A stretch of DNA of 64,000 nt from Diphasiastrum complanatum (GCA_029204225.1 CM055100.1:23251810-23315809); one strand, 5' to 3'; counted from the first letter of the stretch, positions 48,106 to 58,720 are shown. The notes: generated by a model not told the origin, from the letters alone. Translations and numbers: made by a program.

Positions 48106-50143
48106 TTATGTTTTGAGACATTGTCTTAAGTTGTCAATATCGATTTTTCTGCTATCCAAGATTCTGTCATCCAAAAAATTGTAAGCTTCTGCTCCAACAA
48201 GGCAGTCCAAAATGCTTTCAGTAAAAGGTAATGGAAAGTGATATTTTTGCGTCACTTTGTTTAAAGCTTTGAGATTCACACAAATTCTCAATTTCTCACT
48301 CTTCTTAGGAACAATGATAATTGGTGAAACCCATTCCGTGTGCTCGATCTCATAAATGAAATCGGCTTCAAGTAATCTCTATAACCCTTTCTTTATCAAA
48401 TCCATAACATTAGGATTACAACGATAGAACCTTGTGACCTTTGGAACTACATCAGGCATTAAGGGTATGGTATGCTCAATAACTGACGTCGGAATCCCTT
48501 TGAGATCTTTATAAGTCCAAGCAAAGCAATCTTGATATTTAATAAGCAATGTCCGTAGCTCTTGAAACTGTTTAGGAATAAGTTGTGCTCCAACTTGTAC
48601 AATATTTTCTGGTTCTCCTGGTTCAACAAGATTCATAGGCCATCGTAAACATCTTTCAATTCTGGAACTTGTTCTTCAGGTCCACGATGTGCTTTTGGTA
48701 ACATAATAACCACATCATCCAAAGTATAGCATTTGAAATGCTCTGGCATATCATGCTGGACTTCATCTGATTTCTCTTTATCAAAAGAATTAGCCTTTGT
48801 TCTTCGTTTAGCCTTCTTAGCAGGAATCGATTGTGGAGGTGATGACTTCTTGGACGGTGATGTCTTGCGAGAACTCTGACATGAAGAATCATCCTTGACT
48901 TTCCCTTTGCCTTTATCCAATAAAGGTGGCACATTCTTCAAATCAATCTCTTGGGGTGGATATTCCCATTTCAGGACCGTCTTATAATGTTGCTTAGCTT
49001 GTTTCTTCGTCATTGGTCCTGTAATCTTGTCTTTCTTCAATATAAGTGTTTTTGACGATTTTATTGTTGGTTTATAAGAAATATTACGCACTCCAAATAT
49101 GGTAGGATCCATATGATTTAGAATATGCTCATCAATAAATTTTGCATTGTCATCATAAGTCAAGGCGTGACTCACATGAATGAGTTCATCTTCAATCAGA
49201 TATGGTATGGGTTCCGTTGATATCCAAGCCACATTCAGCACGTTCAATAGAAAAGTGAGAGGTGTATCCAAAGTTCGATCCAATAATGAAATCTCGCTCA
49301 AGTCGGACTAATTATCTTATTGACACATATAGCTTGTCGTACACTCAAATTTTGCAAGAGCTTGATTCCAGTTGACAGTATCAGTTTGAGAGTCATAATG
49401 AACTCCCCATTTGTTTACTGGTCGGTCACAAGTGTGATCCATTGTTGATGAATCATCATCCATTTTTTGGGCTATTGGTTTGATAAACTCGTAACCATGG
49501 GCGTCCTAGTAGGACTCGATAAACATTTGGTGCATCAAGTAAGTCCATTACTACAAAAGTAATGACAAAATGAACTCCAACAATTTTGACAAGTATGTCT
49601 TCAACCATTCCTCGCGGACGATCAGCTAGCTTAATGGAAAAAGCCGTAGGCTTAACCCTTGCACATAGCTTTGTTGAAATCAGATTAACTCCTGAACCTC
49701 CATCTATCACGGTTGCTACTTTAGAAAATTGCTATGTTGTATCGGTAGAGTGATATTTTATTGCTCACTTTCCTAGGTTACTCCAACATGGAGTACTTCA
49801 TTAGAATCTTCAAATCCAGCACAAACAAACAGCTCCTGTTGGGCTTCTGGTCCGATCTGAGTTATTTTTTGCGCTAATACTTTTTTTGCTTTCGGCACCA
49901 ACTTCAAAAATTCTCCTAATGTAATATTCATCTCACTAGATAGAATATTCATGAGTAACTCTGTTTGCGGTACTTCCGGTTCAGTCATCTTGAAGGATTC
50001 TTCATGATGATGCAACTGAGTATTAATATATGTTCATGGATTATTTAGTGGTTGCACAAGTGAAGAACGGACTTCGGCTGCGGCTTCATAGAATCTGGTC
50101 ATAGTACTTTGATGCAACTGATTACTCGATTATTTTTTTGATG
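48106..50143 (-). pseudogene. Ty3/gypsy gag-protease-RT relic (minus strand)
   Basis: In the minus sense: a gag-like end (GPEAQQELFVCAGFEDSNEV, about 49773-50015), a protease (MIDGGSGVNLISTKLCARVK, 49710-49456), a long basic/acidic spacer (49301-48633), and the RT start (QDCFAWTYKDLKGIPTSVIE, EWVSPIIIVPKKSEKLRICV, NLKALNKVTQKYHFPLPF). The homology ends at AYNFLDD near 48170, before the YxDD box, so RNase H and integrase are absent. Stops occur between the pieces. It abuts the four-gene element at about 50.14 kb. Confidence 0.85.
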
Positions 50144-52787
50144 ATGACATTATATCATCTACATGTGGATATCCCTATTGATTTGGCACCTTTGCAGAGA
50201 AGAGGAGGCAAAGGAGTTCAAATATATGTTGAAGATCGTTCTCTTATAGGGTAGAAGGAAAGAAAAACTTGGATTTGTGGACAGATGGAACATTATATCC
50301 ACAAGATCCAAGCACGTTGACACATCCCACATTCTCTTCAATAACTCATTTAGTTACATGGATATGCAATGGGCATAGTGGATTACTAGGATATTGTGAA
50401 AGATTGCAAAACCATGGAAAACAACTTTATATGAATAAAGTTCACTTTTTAGAAGGCGAGTTAATTTGGATATCCTCTTATTGTCAGAATAGAGATTGTC
50501 ATCTCCAAAAGACGTTAGAAGAAAATGAACAACTTAAAAAAAATAATGAATCATTACAGAAGATAACAATCAATATCAAATCAGAACTAGAGCAAATGCA
50601 ATCAGTCTTACAGTCTATTCGTATTGAAAACTTACAATTACTGAAGGATGTGGATTTGGCAAAGAAGAAGACTGAAAGTAAGAAGCGAAAGCGACAAAGT
50701 TGCAAGGATATTCAAACGCTTTCAAAAGGAGGTTATCGAAATAGAAGGATCCGTGCATTCAAGTAAGCATATTCTGAATTTTGTAAATTTTTCAATTACA
50801 TTTGGATTTAATTTCAGCTATGGTGATATTCTGTTAACTATTTGTTTTTTTTGCAGATCTGCATTAGTAGCTCCACGGAATATTAAAGACAATGCTTCAC
50901 TAGGAATGTCATTGGGCACAATATTGACTTGCACATCCACTGAGCGTATCATGATGAACAATAGGATTTCAAATGTAAAGTGTAAAATAGCAGAGTCTTT
51001 GATGGTGGACATTCAAAATATTTTAGATAAGACTATAGTTCAGGGTGCTTGCGATTTTGCAGGTATTAGTAGGGAAGCATATGCAACAATATTTAAACTA
51101 ATTAGAGAAGCTTTAAGCAAGTTCAAATTAGAAAAGTCCCAATCCCTAGGACATATCACTTGAAGAAAGAGAGGGATACATTAAACATAGGTATGCATAA
51201 TATCACTGAAACTCCATTTCATATTGAGGAGGTGTATGAAACTGATGGAAGATCGATATTCTATAAATCATCAAACAATTTATTTGTTGATCTAAATCAC
51301 TTGCTGAGATACATCGTCACATTCTATGATATAACCTATGAAAAGGTGAATGGCAAAATAATCATAGTACTTAAGTTAGATGAGTCAGAAATTGTGAAAG
51401 GGCAGAAGATGGAAAGGGTTGGTATAACTCTCATGAATGGTGCTCTATCACAAACAGAGAACCAAGAAGATTTCAAATTCAGTGTCCAGTCAAAAAATGA
51501 TATATGGTGGTTGGCAGCGTTTCAGGTAACTAGTCTCATTATTACACTACATTCATTGAATAGTATTAATACATTGTAAACTAAGTCTGATTAATTCTTT
51601 GGACAGGTGCTGAAAGAGGATCATGATATATTATCATGGATATTCTCAAGGACATCTTATCCTAGGATCATCAAGGACCACATGGATGGAAGACTTCTCA
51701 ATGTTCCAGGAGTTGGAGACTTCAATGTTGAATGGCACTTAGCAGGTGAATTAAAAACATTGAAATGTATATATAATGTCTCCCACGGTGCTACATCAAA
51801 ACGCCCTTGTTTGTACTGCATGAAAATGGCAAAAGATGTAACTAGGAGTACATGAATTACTAGAGAATATACAGATCCAAACTGGAAGCCTGTGCTGTCT
51901 ATCCCCTTAAAAAATGTGCATGTTTGCACTCTTCATGTAGAAGTTAGATTGATAGAAAAGATCATTTATCTTCATATAGTTTTTGCTTGGAATACTAAGC
52001 CAGCATCATTAGCAAAGGAAGCTATCTCTCGATTAGAAGATGTTTTATCAAAAGCAGGACTCCATAAAGGACATGTCAAAATTCAAAAAGATGAAAAGCT
52101 TTCAGAAAAGAATGGGAACATGCCAACTAAGCCAAGCATAGGAGGAACAAAAGCACGTCGTTTTCTGTCAAATCATACTGGTAAGGCTTCTAATATTCAA
52201 CACTCAATCTAGACAGATATTATTGCTGCCACTCAGGACTTCGAGAAAGACGGCAAAACCAGAGTACTAAAAGTTGATGTACAAAAAAAGCTTGATAGTA
52301 TGATTGCTATTTTAAGAAAAGAAAAATACTCTGATATTGATAAGAAAGCTGTCCAAAGGACTTGTGTCGAGTTTGTTAATGCAATATCAAAAGCATGGGG
52401 AGAAGATCACATCACTCATTACATGGTTTGTATAAAATTTTCAAAATGCTTTCAAATTTTCATATATATTTAGATCCAAACATAAGACTAACATTATGAT
52501 TTTGACATATGCAGCACATACTAAGAGATCATACAACATTTTTTGCAAATACATATGGAAGTTTGAGTGTATGGTCATCACAAGGGATGGGGAAGTCACA
52601 CTGGCAAGCACGAGCAGCATTTCATCGAAATACACAACATGGAGGAACCAATGAAAAATGAAATTACATTTGTCAAATGTTTCAGTTGTTCTACCGCAAA
52701 GTTCAGATTCGACATATAACAAAGTCCACACAATACAACAAGTTTAAAAAATCATGCAAGTTCATACAAGAAGAGAAAATTAGATGA
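50144..52787 (+). pseudogene. probable DDE-type transposase of unassigned family
   Basis: Exons read as about 50144-50762, 50857-51525, 51607-52425 and 52515-52787 with GT-AG introns. Exon 1 needs a frame change near 50250, and exon 2 one near 51100-51150. The N-terminal part has a coiled coil (LEENEQLKKNNESLQKITIN). The core has a hydrophobic strand ending LKLDES (candidate first acidic residue, about 51379), GVGDFNVEWHLAGELKTLK, a CxxC in KRPCLYCMK, and IPLKNVHVCTLH. The tail has RNTQHGG. Stops at 51853 (TGA), 52210 (TAG) and 52658 (TGA) fit Trp/Gln codons. The layout recalls large transposases with a G-D-x-K...C-x-x-C core found in many eukaryotes, but I cannot name the superfamily. Confidence 0.6.
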
Positions 52788-52907
52788 TTGCTAAGTAGAA
52801 GATCCTCATGACATGTTCAAAATTGCTTTGCAAATTCATTGAACAAGGGAGGAGAAATACCCAATGTCAATGTATTGATTGTATTATACCAAAATACAAA
52901 GTGTCAA

Positions 52908-54423
52908 TTATTCATCATCAGATCTTGTATCAGATTCTATGGTAGTATTGTCATGAAGAAATTCTCTGTTAACGTATGCATCTAATAGATGTGCATTATC
53001 CTTATTTCCACTAAGCTCAATATAAGTGGAATACAATGAATAATGGGAGTTCCTTAAAGGAACATTTCCATCAGTAAAGCCTAAAATGTTCAAAACATAA
53101 GATCTTTTGACAAAATTGATCTTATTTGTCTTAACAAATTTATGTCCTCCTAGATAAAATGATAAAGCTTTAACTGCCATTATAAGACTCTCCCCGACTG
53201 GGCTCAGCTCGGAATGAGCAATACAGATCTCATTCTTCAGAAAATGCCTAAGATAGTGGCCCAGTCCATTGTCCCTCTGGAACGAGGATGCGTGTTTTCT
53301 GAAACCACCTCGTCTCGCAGCAAAATCATCTATTATGAGAGCATCCTACAATAGGAAATATGTTAGCAAAAACACATTCAGTGATTGAAAACATTCAAAT
53401 GCAAGGAAGATTAAACACTTACACATTCTTCATCATCAGCAGCAACCAGATCAGGATGATCAATATAATGACCACGTACTGAAGTGAAATCATTAGTGAA
53501 GTGCATTAATGATGGATGAGGGAAGCCCATCTGGGATTGAAATGCCGTGAATTCTTCATCGGATAGTCTGCCTCACCCATCCTCAACTATATTTGATAAA
53601 GTCTTATTCATGCATTCTTCACCGGTCATAAGACCCTCCTCATCATCAAAATCAATACTAGCACCAAGGTCATCTGTCTCAAAATCTACAAAGTCGGAGA
53701 ATTCGGAAATTGTGCCAGATAATAAACATAGAACCTCGTCCTCACGATAGTCAACAAATTTACATAAATCAGCAGTAGTGAAATATACATCGTCATTAAT
53801 ATAATATACAGGCAAATTGAAAAGACATTTCGAATTCTCCATAGATTTGGATTCATCATCAGATGTATTTTGGCCAATGAAAGAATCCCGGAGAACATCA
53901 ATATTTACATCAATGAAGTCACTTTCTTTATCAGGAGTGTCGATAAGAAAGTGACTGATATCCTTAATGGCTGACTAAACAGAGGAGGGTGCAAAAGGAG
54001 GGTCAGCAACAAGAACTTCATCATCATCTGGGATCTGAACTAGCTAAAAAAGTACGAAACCAGTCTGATATTCAACCAATCGACATTTCTTGTTGCAATA
54101 CGGACACATTGAACTACTTTTGAAAAGATCAAACAATTTGGTGAACATTCTACCCAGTCTATGTCTAAAAGCTGGGAAGAAATGAACAAGATCAGTATAA
54201 TGCATGTACTAGAGTGGACCTATGGAGAAAACATGCTTGCTAGTATATTTTTGAATCTGACATAATGTTCATAAAATACGTCAAAATTTGGTTGTGCAGT
54301 CCTGAAAACATGTAGATATGGCCTGAATAGATTGTGGAAGTAGTCTAGGTTTTCAGTAATCCCAAATTCACTCAGAAATGAACTCAAGCCTGATTCTCGT
54401 GAGGATGATGAGGAAGAGGCCAT
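52908..54423 (-). pseudogene. MASSS-type acidic protein with CPYC motif, function unknown
   Basis: The start at 54423 (MASSSSSSRESGLSSFLSEF) runs 67 codons to a TAG at 54220. One frame change there continues into YTDLVHFFPAFRHRLGRMF, then MCPYCNKKC (a zinc-ribbon-like CxxC...C) and a very acidic middle (DLGASIDFDDEEG). The intron at 53346-53422 (GTAAGT...TTGTAG) keeps phase into the last exon (53345-52908), which has RRGGFRKHASSFQRDNGLGH and ends DTRSDDE. A splice between 54220 and 54172 is an alternative to a frameshift. Two TAG and one TGA interrupt the middle exon. The start is conserved in the 25.25-kb copy. The gene lies tail-to-tail with the transposase and head-to-head with the histone-Ulp1 gene. 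Confidence 0.6.
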
Positions 54424-54440
54424 GGCAGTAACGTGAATAT

Positions 54441-55206
54441 CGCACTTGTGCGCGCGGGAGAACTGAACCAAAACTAACTATCAAAATGGCGCAGAAGATG
54501 GATATGTATGGCAGACAGATACAGAATATCGCACTTGTGCGTGAGTAGGTATAGTCGCAAGCAAACAGACAGCAATGAGCATGCATAAAAGCTATATGTC
54601 ACGAATTTTGAGAATGGAAAAGGTAAAAAATTAATCGGTTTTTGTGCTATTTATACTAAATTTTTGCACGTGTGGTCAACGGACTTAGGACACGTGTCTA
54701 CTTTCAATTGGACAACAAGCGCAGGCACGTGTGAGATGACACCTGCACACGTGTGAAATGACACCTGGACACGTGTCGCTCTCACATTCAATCGTACAAA
54801 TCCCACATGTGTAATGTGACAGGGTGACATGTGTTGCTCTCACATTTGTCTGTACAATGCCCACACGTGTGACAAGATGTTCTTTCGCACATGCAAACCC
54901 CGATATAAAATCACAAATTTCGATGAATTTTTTTCACTTTTTTTTTTGCTCCGCATATCGCATTTGTGCGCACCCTTCACAATCGAAATTCCTCCTACTG
55001 CCTTCCATGCGCACAGGTCCGATACATCTGCCTACGTGTTATCCCATATCGCACTTGTGCGTCTTTCCTCAAATCTAATCGTTCTCTCTGATATCCAGCT
55101 CGCACAGGTCTGATATACAGTACATTCTGTCCGTACATAACGGTCCTCTGTGAGTTCTTTATCATCCCTCCCTTCTCATCCTAACCTTCACGCACAAGTC
55201 CGCTAT
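54441..55206. promoter_or_regulatory. array of palindromic CGCACAAGTGCG-type sites
   Basis: CGCACTTGTGCG with ATAT in front occurs at 54441, 54530, 54959 (one mismatch) and 55050. The same motif in reverse orientation (CGCACAGGTCCGATA, CGCACAGGTCTGATA, CGCACAAGTCCGCTA) occurs at 55010, 55101 and 55191. Spacings are 89 bp for the left pair, and 51, 40, 51 and 90 bp on the right. The sites flank both divergent start codons (54423 minus, 55223 plus). They look like operators for an element-encoded DNA-binding protein; that role is inference. Confidence 0.65.
54667..54869. promoter_or_regulatory. cluster of six CACGTG boxes
   Basis: CACGTG lies at 54667, 54691, 54726, 54748, 54770 and 54864. Those at 54726, 54748 and 54770 belong to 22-bp tandem units (CACGTGTGAGATGACACCTG and variants). 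Near-matches with CACATG lie between. CACGTG is the G-box bound by plant bZIP and bHLH factors. The cluster is in the middle of the divergent promoter. Confidence 0.7.
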
Positions 55207-55222
55207 CAGATAGTACACGCCC

Positions 55223-56961
55223 ATGGATAGGAGAAAGCAGACAAGGAGGGACTTCTTCTCTCCTGGCTCATCCTCATCTCTTGTGGTTGCCATCACACCA
55301 CCTGCTAGACCTAGAACGCGTAACCGCAGATACGTAAATATCAGAGATCTACAGTTCTGTTGATCCCAAGAGCTCCATTCTACCGTGCTGTCAGTAACAT
55401 AACAAGAAATGATCTTGGACAACATGTTAGATTCACACCGAGTGCTCTTCAGTGCCTTACAAGAGGCTGCTGAAGATTATATTAGCCTTTTTTTTTAGGA
55501 TTCTTTTTTGCTTGCCATCCATACCAAGAGGGTTACCATAATGCCCAAGGATTTTCAGCTTCTGATGAGAATGAGGGATAGGTACTGTAGGTTACATGTA
55601 TCTCAGCCTGCTGCTCCTAGACCAACTCTTGTAGATAGGACTAATCTTCCTACGAAGCGTCCTAGGAAGCAGACAGCCCCCAAGCGTGCTCCTAAGAAAG
55701 TGAAGCCTAACCCTTCAGATTCTATGAAGCCTATCCCAGAATCCATTGTAGATAACGCTGCTGTTGATAGTGCTGTAAATATAGCTACCTCTGTTTTGGA
55801 TACTCCTATAATTGCTGTAGATACTACACATCCACCTCCTCCTCCTCCTCCCAATTTTTATACATATATAGATTCAGATGATTATCTTAAATTTGAGAAA
55901 GACATATCGGATGCCATAGATACAATTGGTACTCCTTTTTGTTTTAGACTAGATGAACTTGATTTTAGTTTCAATTTTAGAGTTCTAGATTGTCTGGATC
56001 TCAAAGACAGATGGACTTCTATCAGTGATCATGTGATAGAGTTCGGGCTTACACTCTTGCAATATGACATTGCAAGAGATTCATCAAATGAGTTGCTGGT
56101 GCAGAGTAACTTCCTGCTTCAGGCTTTCAAGGAGAACAATGACACATTGTCACAGTGTCTGACAAGTGGATTCACACCAACAACAAAACATCTGCTCATA
56201 CCTTATCATACAAAGTAAGTTATATTAAATGCTTCTTGCTGTTTTATGCATTAACATTGGCATTGTCAATGAAAATAGTTCTCAGAATTGCAACTAAAAA
56301 ATTCCAATCTTATTTTGTAGTGACCATTGGAGTTTAAACCTGATCTCTATTAAGAGATCTGTAAATAATATTATTAAATGTTTTTGTGTCAAAATGAATT
56401 CGGCGAGAAACACGCATAAGGATGTAGATATATACATTCCATATCTAAGTAGATATATTCCTACAGACGTTCCCCATTCCGTGGACTGGCAGATCGTCAG
56501 CTTGGAAGTAAACTTTGTCTTTCTTAATAGCATTTTGAAATCAGTATTCTAATGAAATATTTTCAGTCTAATTCATTCTGTTTCATAATTGATATCTTGT
56601 GTGCTGAATTATTTTGCAGTCACCCCAGCAAAATGATTCATTCAATTGTGGGTGGTACACATTGTACAATGCCAAGTTGTTTTTTTATTGGTTCAACCTT
56701 CAACAAGATGTTGATATTTCTAAGGTAATAAATTCTGTTTATTCTTATTTTGAAATCATGATTAGTTTTCTATTCTGGTGATGTTATTGGCCATTACTAA
56801 TACATGAATGTTCTATTTTGCAGTTTACACTTCCTGAGTACACATCAAGCCAAGTGTACAGATTTAGACAAGAAATTATCCTGAGTATACTGGTTAGGGC
56901 AAGGCTTCAGCCTCCCGTTATTGATGATGGTGCAAAGGATGATGTAGTTGTACTAAATTAA
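55223..56961 (+). pseudogene. histone H3/CENH3-like domain fused to a Ulp1 (C48) SUMO protease
   Basis: Four exons in phase: 55223-56214, 56321-56507, 56620-56724, 56824-56961 (473 codons). The N-terminus MDRRKQTRR recalls H3 ARTKQTAR. VNIRDLQ matches the alphaN helix, and SALQEAAEDYISLFF, a stop, then DSFLLAIHTKRVTIMPKDF match H3 alpha2 to the C-terminus. AAEDY, DS and KDF are CENH3-like choices. A basic Pro-rich linker (TKRPRKQTAPKRAPKK, then seven prolines) follows. The Ulp1 domain (about 262-420) has RWTSISDHVIEFGLTLL, catalytic His333 in NDHWSLNLI, and Gln396 with Cys403 in PQQNDSFNCGWY. TGA 55361, TAA 55400 and TAG 55496 break only the histone part. A family-type role would be desumoylation, with a possible nucleosomal target. 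Canonical H3 is less likely than a CENH3-type ancestor. Confidence 0.8.
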
Positions 56962-57156
56962 GATCAGAAAAAATATAGATAACATAGAACAAAAATACAT
57001 GTATAGACTTCATAGAAAAATATACATTGATATATCGAATGCTGCTCCAGTTTATGAATTTGGGAGCACAAAATACATGTACAGATGCCCAACTTGGGCT
57101 TTTATTTATTGAATGAAAGAGTGTATACACAGATTTTTACTAAAGTTTATTTGAAG

Positions 57157-58529
57157 CTATTGTTCTCCCACAATGGTGATTGTTGTAGGTAGATCTTTGC
57201 AGCATGTTATCAGCTCCTGTATTTTTTGCATCTGTGACATGGCAAATATTAGTGAATGTGCAATTGTAAATGATGACATTTTTTATAATTTTGTTCTATT
57301 TTGAAATGGCAATAAACATAAAGTACTTACGAGTCTTCCGTTGATGATAAATCTGAAATATTTTGCTAGATTGGTTTGTAATAGCATGAGCTCTGTTCTG
57401 ATAAAATCAAGCTTCCAGTGCTCTTCCACCTCAACCATAGTCAAATATTCCTCATTGTAGATAATGCTTATCTCCATTCGATTTGTGTGACCATCTAGTT
57501 CAAAGTCTTGATCCAGTGGTAGCCATGTACCTTCAATTTTCTTGTATCTCTGGTAGCTAAATGTGAGACTGAGCATTTGCTTTTTGATATGATAACGAAA
57601 GATCATTGATGACTTTTTAATCCTGCATTCTATGTCATTATTTGTTTTACTATCCCAGCCTTGATCCATGAGATCTGACAAAGTCTCATCTGATAAATCC
57701 TTGCAAACAAATAAAGTTGGTGTCCTACGAACACTAGCACTTGAGAAAAAATCAACAGATGTATGCAATGAGATAAACCAACTTAGGTGAACAATTTTCG
57801 AGCCTGTGCTTATCTTCATAGCATTTTTAATATCAATGAGTAGCTTCCATCTCAAGGATTCAGAAACAATGCTGTCAGGAGTAGGCCACTCATCACTTTG
57901 AAAACTAGGCAATGGAATTGCTTCGAGCTTGCCAAAACCTCCATCTGTTTGTGGCGTATATAAAGATTCATAAAAATAGATACCACAATCTGCAAGTTCC
58001 TTTGGACTTCTTCCTCTGTATTGCAGCTTTTCAACATCAGAGTGAATCACGTCTAATATTTTTGCAAGTGATTGTGCGGGTTCCCATTCACTTATGCATG
58101 ATGGATATAAATCTGAAAGAAAAAAACAATGTTGAGGCATTCAAATCATAATCTGAAGAGCATCAATAAAGGAAATCACCTATGATTGCTGTAGAGTGCA
58201 TATGTTTCGATATACTTACAATTACATTTTTGATGATCATGAGGATTGATATCATGTACTTTGATTTCTGAATGCATCTATACATGTTGCACTAAGACTT
58301 CTGATATCGATTGAACTCCCGGGGTAGTCTTAAACTCCAAAATTTTTGCTGTCCAATAAGATTTGTAAGTCATTTTTGCTCTTTTCTTTTGTCGAAAATT
58401 GCCCTTTGATGATGGATGCACCAATACCCATGAGTTCTTCGTATATTTTGTTGGCTTCCAGTTATCAGCTTTATCTTTCTCATTGTAAAGAATCACATAA
58501 TCGATTTTAGATCTGGGTCTCCTTGCCAT
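57157..58529 (-). pseudogene. fourth element gene, unknown function
   Basis: In the minus sense the exons are 58529-58220, 58112-57331 and 57231-57157, with introns starting GTAAGT and ending TTTCAG and TCACAG. Phases match exactly (310, 782 and 75 nt; 388 residues plus stop). It opens MARRPRSKIDYVILYNEKDK and has TKNSWVLVHPSSKGNFRQKK. The body is hydrophilic with W/Y-rich segments (RYKKIEGTWLPLDQDFELDG) and ends TTITIVGEQ. A single TAG at 58278-58280 reads as a former CAG. I recognise no domain, signal peptide or membrane segment. It is tail-to-tail with the histone-Ulp1 gene. Confidence 0.65.
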
Positions 58530-58594
58530 TGCTATTTTTAAACCTTGAGCGCCAAAAATCTCTCTGATATGTTACTTAATTTTAATCTAATGTG

Positions 58595-58720
58595 AATGCC
58601 AACATAGTCACAGTTACTGCGTATACCATATTTTATGTAACTGTACATACTATATTTCTATGACTGTAACTAGTATAGTTAGAAAATTTCATTATACTAA
58701 CCAGTATAGTAAAGTAAATT
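58595..58720. repeat. short TATACT/AGTATA palindromes at the element's right edge
   Basis: A perfect inverted repeat TATACT-AACC-AGTATA lies at 58693-58708. AACTAGTATAGTT at about 58668 and related ACTG..TATAC words at about 58610 and 58640 accompany it. Clustered short repeats upstream of the last minus-strand gene resemble transposon subterminal repeats. No counterpart was found on the left side. Confidence 0.4.

Larger units (their letters stand above)
50144..58720. mobile_element. four-gene DNA-transposon-like element with histone-Ulp1 gene
   Basis: Four spliced genes of uniform decay: transposase (+, 50144-52787), CxxC protein (-, 54423-52908), H3/CENH3-Ulp1 fusion (+, 55223-56961) and unknown protein (-, 58529-57157). 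A second partial copy at 25.1-26.5 kb shows it is a repeat family. No terminal inverted repeats or target duplication were found. The left end seems cut off by the gypsy relic, and the right limit is set by a cluster of short TATACT palindromes. The mobile nature is inferred from the transposase-like gene and the second copy. Confidence 0.6.

Noticed and set aside
50144-58720. Insertion of a giant virus or bacterial segment
   Set aside because: The genes have GT-AG introns of plant-like size and a transposase-like gene, and a second copy exists nearby. No viral core genes are seen.
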